Position numbers and translations under genes: made by a program
From: Nonomuraea glycinis
GTDB lineage: Bacteria > Actinomycetota > Actinomycetes > Streptosporangiales > Streptosporangiaceae
Direction: 5' to 3'
DNA: 64,000 bases
Assembly (NCBI RefSeq): GCF_014646515.1
Contig: NZ_BMNK01000023.1
Span: forward strand, 62,001 to 126,000
Shown here: one piece after another, positions 8,308 through 16,593 of the stretch
Layout of the letters: each line of letters begins with the position of its first letter
Position numbering within the stretch: position 1 is the stretch's first letter
The notes under the pieces: model-generated
What the model saw: only the letters and a program-made list of their open reading frames with translations
Databases searched by the model: none
What the model was told of the DNA's origin: nothing

Positions 8308-8454
8308 ATGAACGCCGAAATCGAGTTCCAGCTCATGAAGAGTCAGGCCCGCGAGCTTCACCAGGCGGCCGCCAGGCACCGGCGCGTACGCGAGGCGCAG
8401 CAGGCGAACAAGTCCGAGCGCCGCTCGGTCTTCGGCAAGCGCCACTCGTCATGA
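8308..8454 (+). CDS. 48-residue basic, helical protein
   Basis: Short open frame with a good ribosome site (AGGAGA at 8297-8302, five bases before the ATG). The product starts MNAEIEFQLMKSQA and is rich in Arg, Gln and Ala with coiled-coil character, ending in a basic RRSVFGKRHSS tail. I cannot assign a function. It closes the same-strand cassette and is followed at once by a strong hairpin. Confidence 0.6.
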   Translation: MNAEIEFQLMKSQARELHQAAARHRRVREAQQANKSERRSVFGKRHSS

Positions 8455-8467
8455 CCATCCCACGAGA

Positions 8468-8497
8468 GCCCGGCCGCAACCTCCCTCGCGGCCGGGC
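8468..8497 (+). terminator. Intrinsic-type hairpin terminator
   Basis: A perfect 10-bp stem, GCCCGGCCGC (8468-8477) with GCGGCCGGGC (8488-8497), encloses a 10-nt loop. It lies 14 bp after the stop of the 48-residue protein and separates the cassette from the LuxR gene. There is no U-tract, as is common in actinobacteria. Confidence 0.75.
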
Positions 8498-8563
8498 CTC
8501 TCTGCCTCCTTAGCAGCCTCTCCGCCCCCTTAATCCCGTCGAAAGATACGGATAAGTCGTGAC

Positions 8564-11425
8564 ATGCTGAGCGACATGCTGGGACGTTCGGTGAGCCCCG
8601 TCTTCGTCGGGCGGAGCGATGAGCTCACCGCGCTCGGCGAGGCGTTCGAGGAAGCCTGCCGTGGCAACGCCACGGCGGTGCTGCTCGGTGGCGAGGCGGG
8701 CGTCGGCAAGACCCGGCTCGTCCACCGCTTCGCCGAGCAGATCGGCGGCGCTCGCGTGCTGTACGGCGGCTGCGTCGAGCTCTCCTCCGAGGGCCTGGCC
8801 TACGCGCCGTTCACCGCCGCGCTCAGGCAGCTCGTCAGGGAGCAGGGCGCCGGTCAGATCGCCGCGCTGCTCCCCGACGGCGCAGCGCGGGACCTGGCCC
8901 GCCTGCTGCCCGAGTTCGGTGAGGCCGGCGGCGACGGTGAGACCGACACCAGCCGCGCCCGGCTCTTCGAGCAGTTCCTCACCCTCCTCGAACGGCTGGC
9001 CGACAGCACCCCCACGGTCCTGATCATCGAGGACGTGCACTGGGCCGACCGGTCCAGCCGGGACCTGATCGCCTTCCTCAGCCGCAACCTGCGCATCCCG
9101 CAGGTGCTCATGGTCATGACCTACCGCTCCGACGACCTGCACAGGCAGCACCCACTGCGCCCGGTGCTGGCCGAGCTGGGCAGGGTCAACGGCGTGCTCA
9201 GGCTCGACCTGCCCCGGCTGTCGCGGGACGAGGTCGCCCAGCAGATGACCGGCATCCTCGGCAGCGCCCCGCAGTACGCCAAGGTGCAGAAGGTCTACGA
9301 GCGCAGCGAGGGCATCCCCCTGTTCGTGGAGGCGATGCTCGAAGGCGACGAGGACTGCACCTTCCCCGACTCCATGCAGGACCTGATCCTCGCCGCGGTC
9401 GAGCGCCTGCCGGAGGAGACCCAGCGGGTCCTGCGCATCGCCGCCGCGGGCGGCACCCGCGTCGGCCACGCGCTGCTCGCCGCCGTCAGCGGCCTGTCCG
9501 AGCTGGAGCTGGAGGCCGCGCTCCGGCCCGCCGTCGCGGGCAACGTGCTGCAGATCGCCGACGGCCGCGCCTACGTCTTCCGTCACTCGCTGATCCGCGA
9601 GGCCGTGCACGAGGAGCTGCTGCCCGGCGAGCACCAGCGGCTGCACGCCCGCTATGCCGTGGAGATCTCCAAGGACCGCGCGCTCGTCCCGCCCGGACGC
9701 GCCGCCGTCGAGCTCGCCCACCACTGGTACGGCGCCCGCAACGACCACGAAGCCCTGATCGCCGCCTGGCAGGCCGCGGCCAAGTCCTTCAAGGCGTTCG
9801 CCTACACCGAGGCGGTACCCCTGCTCGAACGGGTGCTCATGCTGTGGGACCGAGTGCCGGACGCGGCCGAGCGGATCGGCGTGGACCACATCGCGGTGCT
9901 GGAGAAGGCCTCGGTGGCCGCGCACGCCGGCGGCGAGGTCGACAGGGGGATGAAGTTCGTCAATGCCGCGCTGGCGGAGCTGGACGAGACCCGCGAGCCC
10001 AACCGGGTGGCCATGCTCATCGTCCGCCGGACGTACTTGAAGATCTCCAAGGGCCGGGTCGGCTTTGTCGAGGACCTGCGCCACGCCCTGCGGCTCGTCC
10101 CCGAGCCCGGCTCGGCCAGGGCCGAGGTGCTCATGCCGATGAGCCAGCACCTGATGCTCCGCGGCGAAGCGGAAGAGGGCGGCGCCTGCGTCGAGGAGGG
10201 CATGCGCTGGGCCAGGGAGCTGGGTGATCGCTGCTTGGAGGCCGAGTTCCTGCTGAACCTGGGGCTCGGCCACTCGCTCACCGGCGACATCGAGGCGACG
10301 ATCGATGTCAACATGCGGGCCCTGGAGATCGGCAGGCAGCAGAACTCCGGCCGGGTGATCACCCGGGCGATCGGCAACCTGATCGACGGGCTGCTCGACA
10401 CCGGCCGCTCGGACGAGGCGCTGAAGCTGTCCGAGGAGGGCTGGCTGGCGGCCAAGAGGTACGGCAGGCTCCGCGCCAGCGGCCTGTTCATCCTCAACAA
10501 CCGGGCCGAGGCGCTGGAGACGATCGGCCGCTGGGACGAGGCCATCGAGACCATCGAGCGCGCCCTGTCCTTCGAGCCGACGATCCGCACCCGCCACCAC
10601 CTGCTGCGGGTGCGGGCCGACATCGCGCTCGCGCGCGGCGAGCTGGAGCTGGTGGAGGGCATCCTGGCGGAGATCGGCGTGCTCAAGGAGCGCCCCGAGG
10701 ACTTCGTCCAGGACATCACCAACAGCGCCCGGCTGCGCATCGGCTGGCACCTGCTCAGGGAAGAGTACGGTCTGGCGCTGGCGGTGGCCGAGCGGGTGCT
10801 CGCCCGTCCCTCCCAGTCCAGCAAGGCGATGCTCGGCTGGCGGCTGCTGACCCTGCTCCGCACGGTCTGCGACGCCGCCGGGGAGCTAGAGCCGGACCGG
10901 GTCCGCGCGGTGCGCGAGCAGGCGGCCGAGGTGGCGGTGCACCTGTCGACCGGCAGCCCGGTCGCCGAGGCCTACCGGCTGTCGTACTCGGCGGACTTCG
11001 ACGCCTCGGCCGCCGCCTGGGAGCGGCTCGGCCGCCCGCACAACCAGGCCAGGGCTCTGATGCGGGCCGCCTCCGCCGCGGCGGAGGCGGGCGAGCGCGA
11101 CGACGCGGCGGCCCGGCTCAAGGTGGCGCTGCCGCTGGCGACCGCGCTGGGCGCGGCCCCGCTCATCGGCGACATCGAACGGCTGTCCCGCCGCGTCGGC
11201 GCGGACCAGCATCCGCGGGAGCCGTCCGCCCTGCTCACCCCGCGCGAGCTCGAAGTGCTCCGTCTGGTGGCGCTGGGGCGCACCAACAGGGACATCGCGG
11301 CGGAGCTGTTCATCTCCGCCAAGACCGTGAGCGTGCACGTCTCCAACATCCTGGCCAAGCTGGGCGTGGCGACCCGAGGCGAAGCCGCCGCCTTCGCGCA
11401 CCGCCGCTCACTGCTGTCCCACTGA
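8564..11425 (+). CDS. LAL-type LuxR family transcriptional regulator with AAA ATPase
   Basis: A 953-residue large ATP-binding regulator of the LuxR family. The order is N-terminal ATPase (Walker A GGEAGVGKT ending at Thr50, Walker B VLIIEDVHWAD), a long helical TPR-like middle, and a C-terminal LuxR helix-turn-helix (from LTPRELEVLRLV to HVSNILAKLGV). Proteins of this type usually activate one nearby cluster in response to an unknown ligand. The ATG at 8564 and a second at 8576 are both possible; neither has a clear ribosome site. It stands between the hemopexin/protease cassette on the same strand and a convergent membrane-protein pair, so its target is unknown. Confidence 0.9.
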   Translation: MLSDMLGRSVSPVFVGRSDELTALGEAFEEACRGNATAVLLGGEAGVGKTRLVHRFAEQIGGARVLYGGCVELSSEGLAYAPFTAALRQLVREQGAGQIAALLPDGAARDLARLLPEFGEAGGDGETDTSRARLFEQFLTLLERLADSTPTVLIIEDVHWADRSSRDLIAFLSRNLRIPQVLMVMTYRSDDLHRQHPLRPVLAELGRVNGVLRLDLPRLSRDEVAQQMTGILGSAPQYAKVQKVYERSEGIPLFVEAMLEGDEDCTFPDSMQDLILAAVERLPEETQRVLRIAAAGGTRVGHALLAAVSGLSELELEAALRPAVAGNVLQIADGRAYVFRHSLIREAVHEELLPGEHQRLHARYAVEISKDRALVPPGRAAVELAHHWYGARNDHEALIAAWQAAAKSFKAFAYTEAVPLLERVLMLWDRVPDAAERIGVDHIAVLEKASVAAHAGGEVDRGMKFVNAALAELDETREPNRVAMLIVRRTYLKISKGRVGFVEDLRHALRLVPEPGSARAEVLMPMSQHLMLRGEAEEGGACVEEGMRWARELGDRCLEAEFLLNLGLGHSLTGDIEATIDVNMRALEIGRQQNSGRVITRAIGNLIDGLLDTGRSDEALKLSEEGWLAAKRYGRLRASGLFILNNRAEALETIGRWDEAIETIERALSFEPTIRTRHHLLRVRADIALARGELELVEGILAEIGVLKERPEDFVQDITNSARLRIGWHLLREEYGLALAVAERVLARPSQSSKAMLGWRLLTLLRTVCDAAGELEPDRVRAVREQAAEVAVHLSTGSPVAEAYRLSYSADFDASAAAWERLGRPHNQARALMRAASAAAEAGERDDAAARLKVALPLATALGAAPLIGDIERLSRRVGADQHPREPSALLTPRELEVLRLVALGRTNRDIAAELFISAKTVSVHVSNILAKLGVATRGEAAAFAHRRSLLSH

Positions 11426-11429
11426 CCGG

Positions 11430-11508
11430 CCGCGGGCGCCCCGGCGGCCGCCGCCGTCACGCTGCGGGTGCCCGGCCGCGCACCGGCGGTCGCCGCCGTC
11501 ACCCTGAC
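11430..11508. repeat. Imperfect tandem repeat of about 40 bp between convergent genes
   Basis: Two imperfect copies of a GC-rich unit containing CCGGC...GTCGCCGCCGTCAC lie between the regulator stop and the convergent membrane gene. No coding function is apparent. Confidence 0.4.
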
Positions 11509-12137
11509 CGGCTGCGGTGTCTCGGCCGCTCGTCGGGGATCGCTTCGGGGACGGGCCGGGACCTGATCTCGCCGAGCGTCGCGTGCCCGGCCCGGAGGTC
11601 GGTGATCAGTACGTACGCGACCAGGATCAGTCCGAGGCAGAGGGCGTCGGCGGCCCACCAGGGGATCTCGGCGAGCAGCAGATAGCCGTCCCGGTCGCTC
11701 AGCGACCGGAGCACCCAGGTGACCGCGGCCACCACCAGGGCGACCATCAGCCAGCTGCGCAGCCGTGGCAACTCAGCCCGGCGCCACAGCCGGATCCGCC
11801 AGTCCATGAACACGGCGAGCACCCCGAGCAGGGCGCAGAACCCGATCAGCCACCAGGGCAGGGCGAAGGCGGTCTGGTCGGCGATCTCCGCCTGGGTGGT
11901 GCGCAGCTCGGTCTCGGCCTGCCGCTGGGCCGCGACGGCGGCGTCGAGCTGCCGCTGCAGCTGGGCCACGGTCTTCTGCTCGCGGGCCGACTGCGCGGGG
12001 GTGTCCGTCGGCAGCATCCGCGCCACCACGGTGAGCATGATGGCGACGAACGACAGGGCCAGCACGATGGCCATGAACAGGTCGATGAAACGCAGGTCGA
12101 GCGGCGGGGCGAACGATCGGGCGGGCCGCTTCCTCAC
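11499..12137 (-). CDS. MotB/ExbD-like membrane protein (partner of ExbB-like gene)
   Basis: A 212-residue membrane protein. The first transmembrane helix (about 17-40) contains an Asp in FIDLFMAIVLALS. That is the placement of the proton-carrying Asp in MotB, ExbD and TolR. A coiled coil follows (about 45-85, rich in Gln and Ala). Further hydrophobic segments start near ALPWWLIGFCALL, SWLMVALVVAAV and WAADALCLGLILVAY. It has no OmpA-type peptidoglycan-binding domain. Its GTG overlaps the stop of the MotA/ExbB-like gene (GTGA), so they form a two-gene ion-channel unit. The process it powers is not evident. Confidence 0.7.
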   Translation of the reverse strand: MRKRPARSFAPPLDLRFIDLFMAIVLALSFVAIMLTVVARMLPTDTPAQSAREQKTVAQLQRQLDAAVAAQRQAETELRTTQAEIADQTAFALPWWLIGFCALLGVLAVFMDWRIRLWRRAELPRLRSWLMVALVVAAVTWVLRSLSDRDGYLLLAEIPWWAADALCLGLILVAYVLITDLRAGHATLGEIRSRPVPEAIPDERPRHRSRSG

Positions 12138-13105
12138 GGCTCCCTCACCAGCGTGTACTTCTGCGGGCGGGTCTCGGCCGCGCTCAGCCGCTCCACCGCG
12201 ATCCGCAGCGCGTCCAGCCCCTTGACCAGGGCCTCGGTCTCGCCGCGGGAGCGGGCCATCCCCTTGGCCAGGGCTTCGGTCTCGGCCCGTGAGCGGGCCA
12301 GCTCCTGACTGAGCCCCTGCAGGGCGGGGCTCGCCTGCGCCACGGGGCCCGCCTGCTTGCCCGGCAGCCGCGCGATGTAGCTCAGGAACACCTCGTCGGC
12401 GGCCACCACGCCGGCCCGCTCGGCCCGCTCGACCAGGGACATCTCGAAGAACGCGAGCACGCTCAGGAGCAGCGCGATCAACGTGACGCCGAACGCGGAC
12501 GCCAGCTCGGGCAGCACGTGCTCCCGGAGCGCGGTCATCAGCACGCTGGGGTCTCCCTGGCTGTCCAGGGCGTCACCGAACGAGGTGACCATCGCGGCCA
12601 TCGTGAGCGCGGTGCCGATGAACCCGAACACCGGCAGCGCCCAGATGAGCGCGTGGTCGATGTGGTGCCTGTTGGCCATCTCGCTGTCGTCGAGCGCGGA
12701 GCGGGCGCTCAGCACCGCCTCGGCGTCGCTGCCCGCCTCCGCGGACTCCTTGAACAGCTTGAGCCGCCGCCCCACCAGCGTGTCGCCGCCCGGCTTCACC
12801 GCCTGGACGTTGGCCACGGCCCGCGCCGTCGCCTCGTTCTCCCGCCGGATGTCCGGCACCGCTCTGGCGATCCTGAGCACGGCGGTCAGGAACACCGCGA
12901 CGATGAGCGTGACCACGAACTCCGCCGCGGCCGGGGCCGTGGTCGCGCCCACGGCCTGCAGCACTGTCTCCACCACTCCGGCCACCAGCAGCAGCGCCGA
13001 GACCACCAGGGCCACCACGGGCGCGAACACCGAGTGGCGCCAGCCGATCCTTGACAATCCGTACTCCATCCCCGCCGAACCAGAAGTCAGTAAATACTCA
13101 ATCAC
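12134..13105 (-). CDS. MotA/TolQ/ExbB-type proton channel family protein
   Basis: A 323-residue membrane protein with the family core: a helix with ALPVFGFIGTALTMAAM, a cytosolic loop and a helix with LASAFGVTLIALLLSVLAF. Two N-terminal hydrophobic segments precede it. The C-terminal 60 residues are a coiled coil with repeated AKGMARSRGETEAL-like units. The GTG at 13105 is AT-rich and may belong to the promoter; ATG 13069 is an alternative start. Its neighbour has the Asp-bearing partner helix, so the pair is probably a proton- or sodium-driven stator-like channel. Confidence 0.75.
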   Translation of the reverse strand: MIEYLLTSGSAGMEYGLSRIGWRHSVFAPVVALVVSALLLVAGVVETVLQAVGATTAPAAAEFVVTLIVAVFLTAVLRIARAVPDIRRENEATARAVANVQAVKPGGDTLVGRRLKLFKESAEAGSDAEAVLSARSALDDSEMANRHHIDHALIWALPVFGFIGTALTMAAMVTSFGDALDSQGDPSVLMTALREHVLPELASAFGVTLIALLLSVLAFFEMSLVERAERAGVVAADEVFLSYIARLPGKQAGPVAQASPALQGLSQELARSRAETEALAKGMARSRGETEALVKGLDALRIAVERLSAAETRPQKYTLVREP

Positions 13106-13152
13106 ACCTCTTGCTTACAATGAGTGACAAACTGTAACGAGTGGGTACTAAT

Positions 13153-13719
13153 TCAGATCAGCGCGTCGATCAGCAGGACGATGCCGAAGATCGCGAAGGC
13201 GGCGGCCGCGCCGTACCGGATCGCCTTTTCCGGCAGGTGCTTGCCGAGCAGCCGTCCCACCACGATGGCCAGCGCGTCGGCCGCCACCATGCCGACGGTG
13301 GAGCCGATCCAGGTGCCGAGCCAGCCGTGCTGCGTCGCCAGCGTGATCGTGGCCAGCATGGTCTTGTCGCCCAGCTCCGCCAGGAAGAACGCGACCGTCA
13401 CGGCGATGATGGCGTTCCTGGTGGTGCGCTTCGCCTTCTCGGCCTCCTCGTCGGTCAGCTCGTCGCCGCGCAGCGTCCACGCCGCGAAGCCGAGGAAGGC
13501 GAGCCCGGCCACGACGGAGATGGCGGTGGTGGGGAGCGCGTCGCCGATCAACCCGCCCACGGCCACGCTGACCAGGTGGACGGCGGTGGTAGCGATGGTG
13601 ATGCCGGCGATCACCGGCCAGGTTTTGAAGCGGGTGGCGAACGTCATCGCCATGAGCTGACTCTTGTCACCGAGCTCGGCCACGAAGATCACGGCCAGGC
13701 TGATCCAGAATGCTTCCAA
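13153..13719 (-). CDS. TMEM165/GDT1 (UPF0016) family manganese exporter
   Basis: A 188-residue six-helix membrane protein. Both copies of the family signature are present: VAELGDKSQL near the N-terminus and LAELGDKTML in the second half. The family exports Mn2+ (and sometimes Ca2+). I chose TTG 13719 because it is preceded by AGAGGA, gives the usual product length, and places the first signature about 14 residues from the start. The longer frame from 13776 would run into the riboswitch. The upstream leader matches the manganese-sensing yybP-ykoY riboswitch, which supports both function and regulation by Mn2+. Confidence 0.88.
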   Translation of the reverse strand: MEAFWISLAVIFVAELGDKSQLMAMTFATRFKTWPVIAGITIATTAVHLVSVAVGGLIGDALPTTAISVVAGLAFLGFAAWTLRGDELTDEEAEKAKRTTRNAIIAVTVAFFLAELGDKTMLATITLATQHGWLGTWIGSTVGMVAADALAIVVGRLLGKHLPEKAIRYGAAAAFAIFGIVLLIDALI

Positions 13720-13782
13720 CGGTCCTCTTCCGCGCGACCGGACCGTGAGCGCGCACCGGGGGAGATCTTCGGGCACGGCTTC

Positions 13783-13910
13783 GGCCCGGCAGCGTCTTCG
13801 TACACGGCTGCCAGGCCGAAGGTCTCGTCCGCCCGTGAAGGCCCGCGCGACCGGGCGCGCGAACGCGCCAGTATGTCGATCACGCGATTGGGACTACTCC
13901 CCTTCGGTGT
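13783..13910 (-). promoter_or_regulatory. yybP-ykoY manganese riboswitch
   Basis: On the minus strand the leader contains GAAGGGGAGTAGTCC (about 13889-13904), the hallmark of this riboswitch class. GACATACT and GAGACCTTCGGCC follow, the latter on the minus strand opposite 13814-13827. An 11-bp stem with one mismatch (13783-13793 with 13807-13817) overlaps the 3' part and could be the switching hairpin. It ends about 60 nt before the Mn exporter start. High Mn2+ would be expected to favour expression. Confidence 0.82.
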
Positions 13911-13974
13911 TTCCAATCAACCCTAACAGCAGCCCGCCGACCCCTATTCCGCTCCCCTCACGACTCGTAGCCCC

Positions 13975-15027
13975 TCACAGCGCGCAGCCCACCATGACCG
14001 GCTCGTTGACCAGCGTCACCCCGAACTTCTCGTGCACCCCGTCACGCACCTGCCTGGCCAGGGCCAGCAGGTCGGCGGTGGTGCCCGAGCCGGGGTTGGT
14101 CAGGGCGAGGGTGTGCTTGGTGGAGATGCGGACCGGGCCGTGCTCGTAGCCCTTGGGGAAGCCGGCCTGCTCGATCAGCCAGGCGGCCGGCACCTTGATC
14201 GCCCCGTCGCCGACGCTCCAGCTGGGGTGCCCCGGCGCGCGGGCGGCCAGCGCCGCGGCCTCGGCCGCGGACAGGATCGGGTTGGTGAAGAAGGACCCCA
14301 CGCTGCGCGTGTCGGGGTCGGCCGGGTCGAGCACCATGCCCTTGCCGCGCCTCAGCTCCAGCACCGCCGCACGGGCTCGCGCCAGCGGCACCCGCTCGCC
14401 GACCTCGACACCGAGCCGTCCGGCCAGCTCCTGGTACGCCACCGGACCGGATATTGCCGAAACATCCAGCGCGTACGTCACGGCGAGCACCACATGCCGG
14501 GACAGATCCCGCTTGAAGGCGCTGTCGCGATAGGAGAACCCGCACTGCCGGGCCTCCAGATCCACCACCTGGCGCGTCTTGCGGTCGTAGGCCCGTACGC
14601 ACCAGATGGTCTGCGCCACCTCCTGGCCGTAGGCGCCGACGTTCTGGATCGGGGTGGATCCCACCAGACCGGGGATGCCCGACATGCACTCGATGCCCGC
14701 CCACCCCTCGGCGACCGCGCGAGCCACCAGTGGGTCCCAGTCCTCGCCCGCCTCGACCGTGACCAGCACCTGCTCGCCGTCGCGGGAGACCGAGACGCCC
14801 AGGTTGGCCACCCGGATGACCAGGCCGTCGAAGCCCTCGTCCGCGACCACCACGTTGCTGCCGCCGCCGAGGATCAGCGTGGGCCGCGACTCCCGGTCCG
14901 CCGCCGCCACCAGGGAGACCAACTGCTCCGCCGAGTCGGCTTGGGCGAACTCGGCGGCGGGGCCGCCCAGGCCGAGCGTGGTGTAGGGCGCGAGCATCTC
15001 CATGGGCACCAGCTTAGGAGGTGTCAC
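13975..15027 (-). CDS. murB: UDP-N-acetylenolpyruvoylglucosamine reductase
   Basis: MurB reduces UDP-GlcNAc-enolpyruvate to UDP-MurNAc with FAD and NADPH in peptidoglycan synthesis. Visible landmarks are the FAD-binding LGGGSNVVV, the GIPGLVGSTPIQNVGAYGQE block, the catalytic Ser region (SVGSFFTNP) and a C-terminal GPVRISTKHTLALTN. The 350-residue length fits the type I enzyme of actinobacteria. Translation may start at GTG 15027 or at ATG 15003, which gives MEMLAPYTTLGLGG; no ribosome site decides. The neighbours hadB, hadA and rpmG match the conserved actinobacterial order. Confidence 0.93.
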   Translation of the reverse strand: MTPPKLVPMEMLAPYTTLGLGGPAAEFAQADSAEQLVSLVAAADRESRPTLILGGGSNVVVADEGFDGLVIRVANLGVSVSRDGEQVLVTVEAGEDWDPLVARAVAEGWAGIECMSGIPGLVGSTPIQNVGAYGQEVAQTIWCVRAYDRKTRQVVDLEARQCGFSYRDSAFKRDLSRHVVLAVTYALDVSAISGPVAYQELAGRLGVEVGERVPLARARAAVLELRRGKGMVLDPADPDTRSVGSFFTNPILSAAEAAALAARAPGHPSWSVGDGAIKVPAAWLIEQAGFPKGYEHGPVRISTKHTLALTNPGSGTTADLLALARQVRDGVHEKFGVTLVNEPVMVGCAL

Positions 15028-15062
15028 CGCATCGGCAGCACCCTGTCATGATTCCGCCCGGC

Positions 15063-16127
15063 CTATTCGGGGGCGGCGCCGTGGTCACGTGCTTCGGGGA
15101 CGGCGCCGTACTCGCGTGATCCGGGGGCGGCGCCGTGGTCACGTGCTTCGGGGACGGCGCCGTGCTCGTGTGGACCGCGCACCGGCAGGTGCTCCTCGGG
15201 TACCACGAGTTCGCCGCGCAGGGCCAGGGAGAAGTCCAGGTCGGCGTCGCGGGCATCGCGGGCCTGCTCCGGGAAGGCGGCCAGGGCGGCCGACCTGCGG
15301 ACCGCCATCAGGTCACCGCGCAGCGCGCGCACCCGGCCCGGCCCCGCCTGCCGCCACCCCTCGCCGGACTCGACCGGCTCCAGCCCCTGCCGGCCGGCGG
15401 CCACCGCCCCCTCCTTGACCGCCGCGATCAGCGGGGTGAGCGCGTCGCCTTCGAGCACGAGGGAGGTGTCCATCAGGACGTGCACCTCGGCGGTGTCGAG
15501 GTGGAGCAGCTTGACCCGGGCGGCCCCCCAGGTCGCGCCGCCACCCTTCCAGTCCGGCTTCTCGGCCACGCGCCAGAGGCGGATCCGTTCCGGGTGGCGC
15601 TCGGCCAGCTCCTCCAGCACGTCCCCGGCGCCGTCGACGTTGCCCAGGTCGAGCGCCAGAATGGTGGCCCCGGTGCGCGCGACGAGCGAATCGACGCACG
15701 CCCGTACGTCCTGCGGCCGGCCGTCGACCACCAGACCCACCGTGGCCGTCACGTCCTTGGTCGCCACGCGCTGCCGCTCGACGTTGACGCCCAGAGCGTC
15801 CATCCGGTTGGTGGCCAGCGCCCCGTCCCAGGCCCGCTGGGCGTGCAGCATGTCATCACCGGGCACCCCATGCTGACCAGGGTCACCGGAGAAGCCGAAC
15901 TCAGCCGCCGGGTTCCCACGAGCACCTCCGCCCTTGACCCCACCCGTACCGACCCCGGTCGCCGGCCCGACATCACCACCCGTCGTGTCGCGGCCCGTGC
16001 CGGCGGTGCCGGCCACCTCGTCGAGTCGGGGCGGACGGAGGTGGCCGGGCGGGCGGTCGTCGGTCACGGCGGAAACAGGGATGGACGCCACGGTCGGCCA
16101 AATGGTGACATGCGGGGATTCATTCAT
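15063..16127 (-). CDS. Glycosyltransferase family 2-like protein with repetitive C-terminus
   Basis: A 354-residue protein. The first 130 residues are Gly/Thr-rich and probably disordered. Residues about 130-300 have a nucleotide-diphospho-sugar transferase-like pattern: TVGLVVDGRPQDVRACVDSL, LALDLGNVDGAGD, LMDTSLVLEGDALTPL. The canonical DxD is weak, so activity is uncertain. The last 40 residues are two copies of an 18-residue repeat (EARDHGAAPG/SREYGAVP type). The ATG at 16127 has GAGG close upstream. The gene lies between hadB and murB. The function is unknown; a cell-envelope role is suggested only by its position. Confidence 0.6.
   Translation of the reverse strand: MNESPHVTIWPTVASIPVSAVTDDRPPGHLRPPRLDEVAGTAGTGRDTTGGDVGPATGVGTGGVKGGGARGNPAAEFGFSGDPGQHGVPGDDMLHAQRAWDGALATNRMDALGVNVERQRVATKDVTATVGLVVDGRPQDVRACVDSLVARTGATILALDLGNVDGAGDVLEELAERHPERIRLWRVAEKPDWKGGGATWGAARVKLLHLDTAEVHVLMDTSLVLEGDALTPLIAAVKEGAVAAGRQGLEPVESGEGWRQAGPGRVRALRGDLMAVRRSAALAAFPEQARDARDADLDFSLALRGELVVPEEHLPVRGPHEHGAVPEARDHGAAPGSREYGAVPEARDHGAAPE
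15069..15176. repeat. Two copies of a 54-bp tandem repeat
   Basis: A 54-bp unit starting GGGGGCGGCGCCGTGG occurs at 15069 and 15123. It is in frame at the 3' end of the glycosyltransferase-like gene and encodes 18-residue repeats. Confidence 0.8.
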
Positions 16128-16163
16128 GACCTCACGGGTACCCGAGAGCCGCCCGCCCTATCA

Positions 16164-16592
16164 TCAGGCGAGCTGCACCACCGCGCGCGCCCTGGACAGC
16201 ACCTCGGCGTCGCCCGCCCGAGCCGTCAGCGCCACCACCACCCACCGGTCCGCGAGCTTCTCCTCCACGACGCCGCTGACCGTGATCGTGGCGCCCTGGT
16301 CGTCGTCCGGCACGACCACCATCGAGGAGAACCGCACCCCGTAGTCGACCACCGCGCCCGGATCCCCGGCCCAGTCGGTGACGAACCGGCCGGCCTGGGC
16401 CATCGTGAACATGCCGTGCGCGATGACGTCGGGCAGTCCGACCATCTTGGCGAACCGCTCGTTCCAGTGGATCTGGTTGAAGTCGCCGGACGCGCCCGCG
16501 TACATCACCAGGTTCAGCCTGCGCACGCTGTAGTCCACGGCGGGAATCACCTGGCCGACCTCGACCTCGTCGTACTTCACCGTCGCTGTCAT
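16164..16592 (-). CDS. hadB: MaoC-like hydratase, HadB type
   Basis: A 142-residue single hot-dog domain. The hydratase-2 motif is present as ASGDFNQIHWNERFA with the catalytic Asp and His, followed by IAHGMF. In mycobacteria HadA and HadB form the (3R)-hydroxyacyl-ACP dehydratase of FAS-II; many actinomycetes without mycolic acids keep the pair with an unclear acyl substrate. Its ATG is one base after the stop of the HadA-like gene, giving tight coupling. The motif has Gln where Pro is common (FNQIH for FNPIH). Confidence 0.85.
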   Translation of the reverse strand: MTATVKYDEVEVGQVIPAVDYSVRRLNLVMYAGASGDFNQIHWNERFAKMVGLPDVIAHGMFTMAQAGRFVTDWAGDPGAVVDYGVRFSSMVVVPDDDQGATITVSGVVEEKLADRWVVVALTARAGDAEVLSRARAVVQLA

Positions 16593-16593
16593 C

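Noticed and set aside
8510..10750. A 746-codon open frame antisense to the LAL regulator
   Set aside because: It has the composition of an antisense shadow in high-GC DNA and no recognisable motif; the plus strand carries clear Walker and HTH motifs.
11499..13105. Zorya defence system
   Set aside because: The MotA/MotB-like pair fits ZorAB only loosely; no ZorC, ZorD or ZorE-type gene is adjacent.
15069..15176. CRISPR-like array
   Set aside because: Only two in-frame tandem copies with no spacers; it is a coding repeat.
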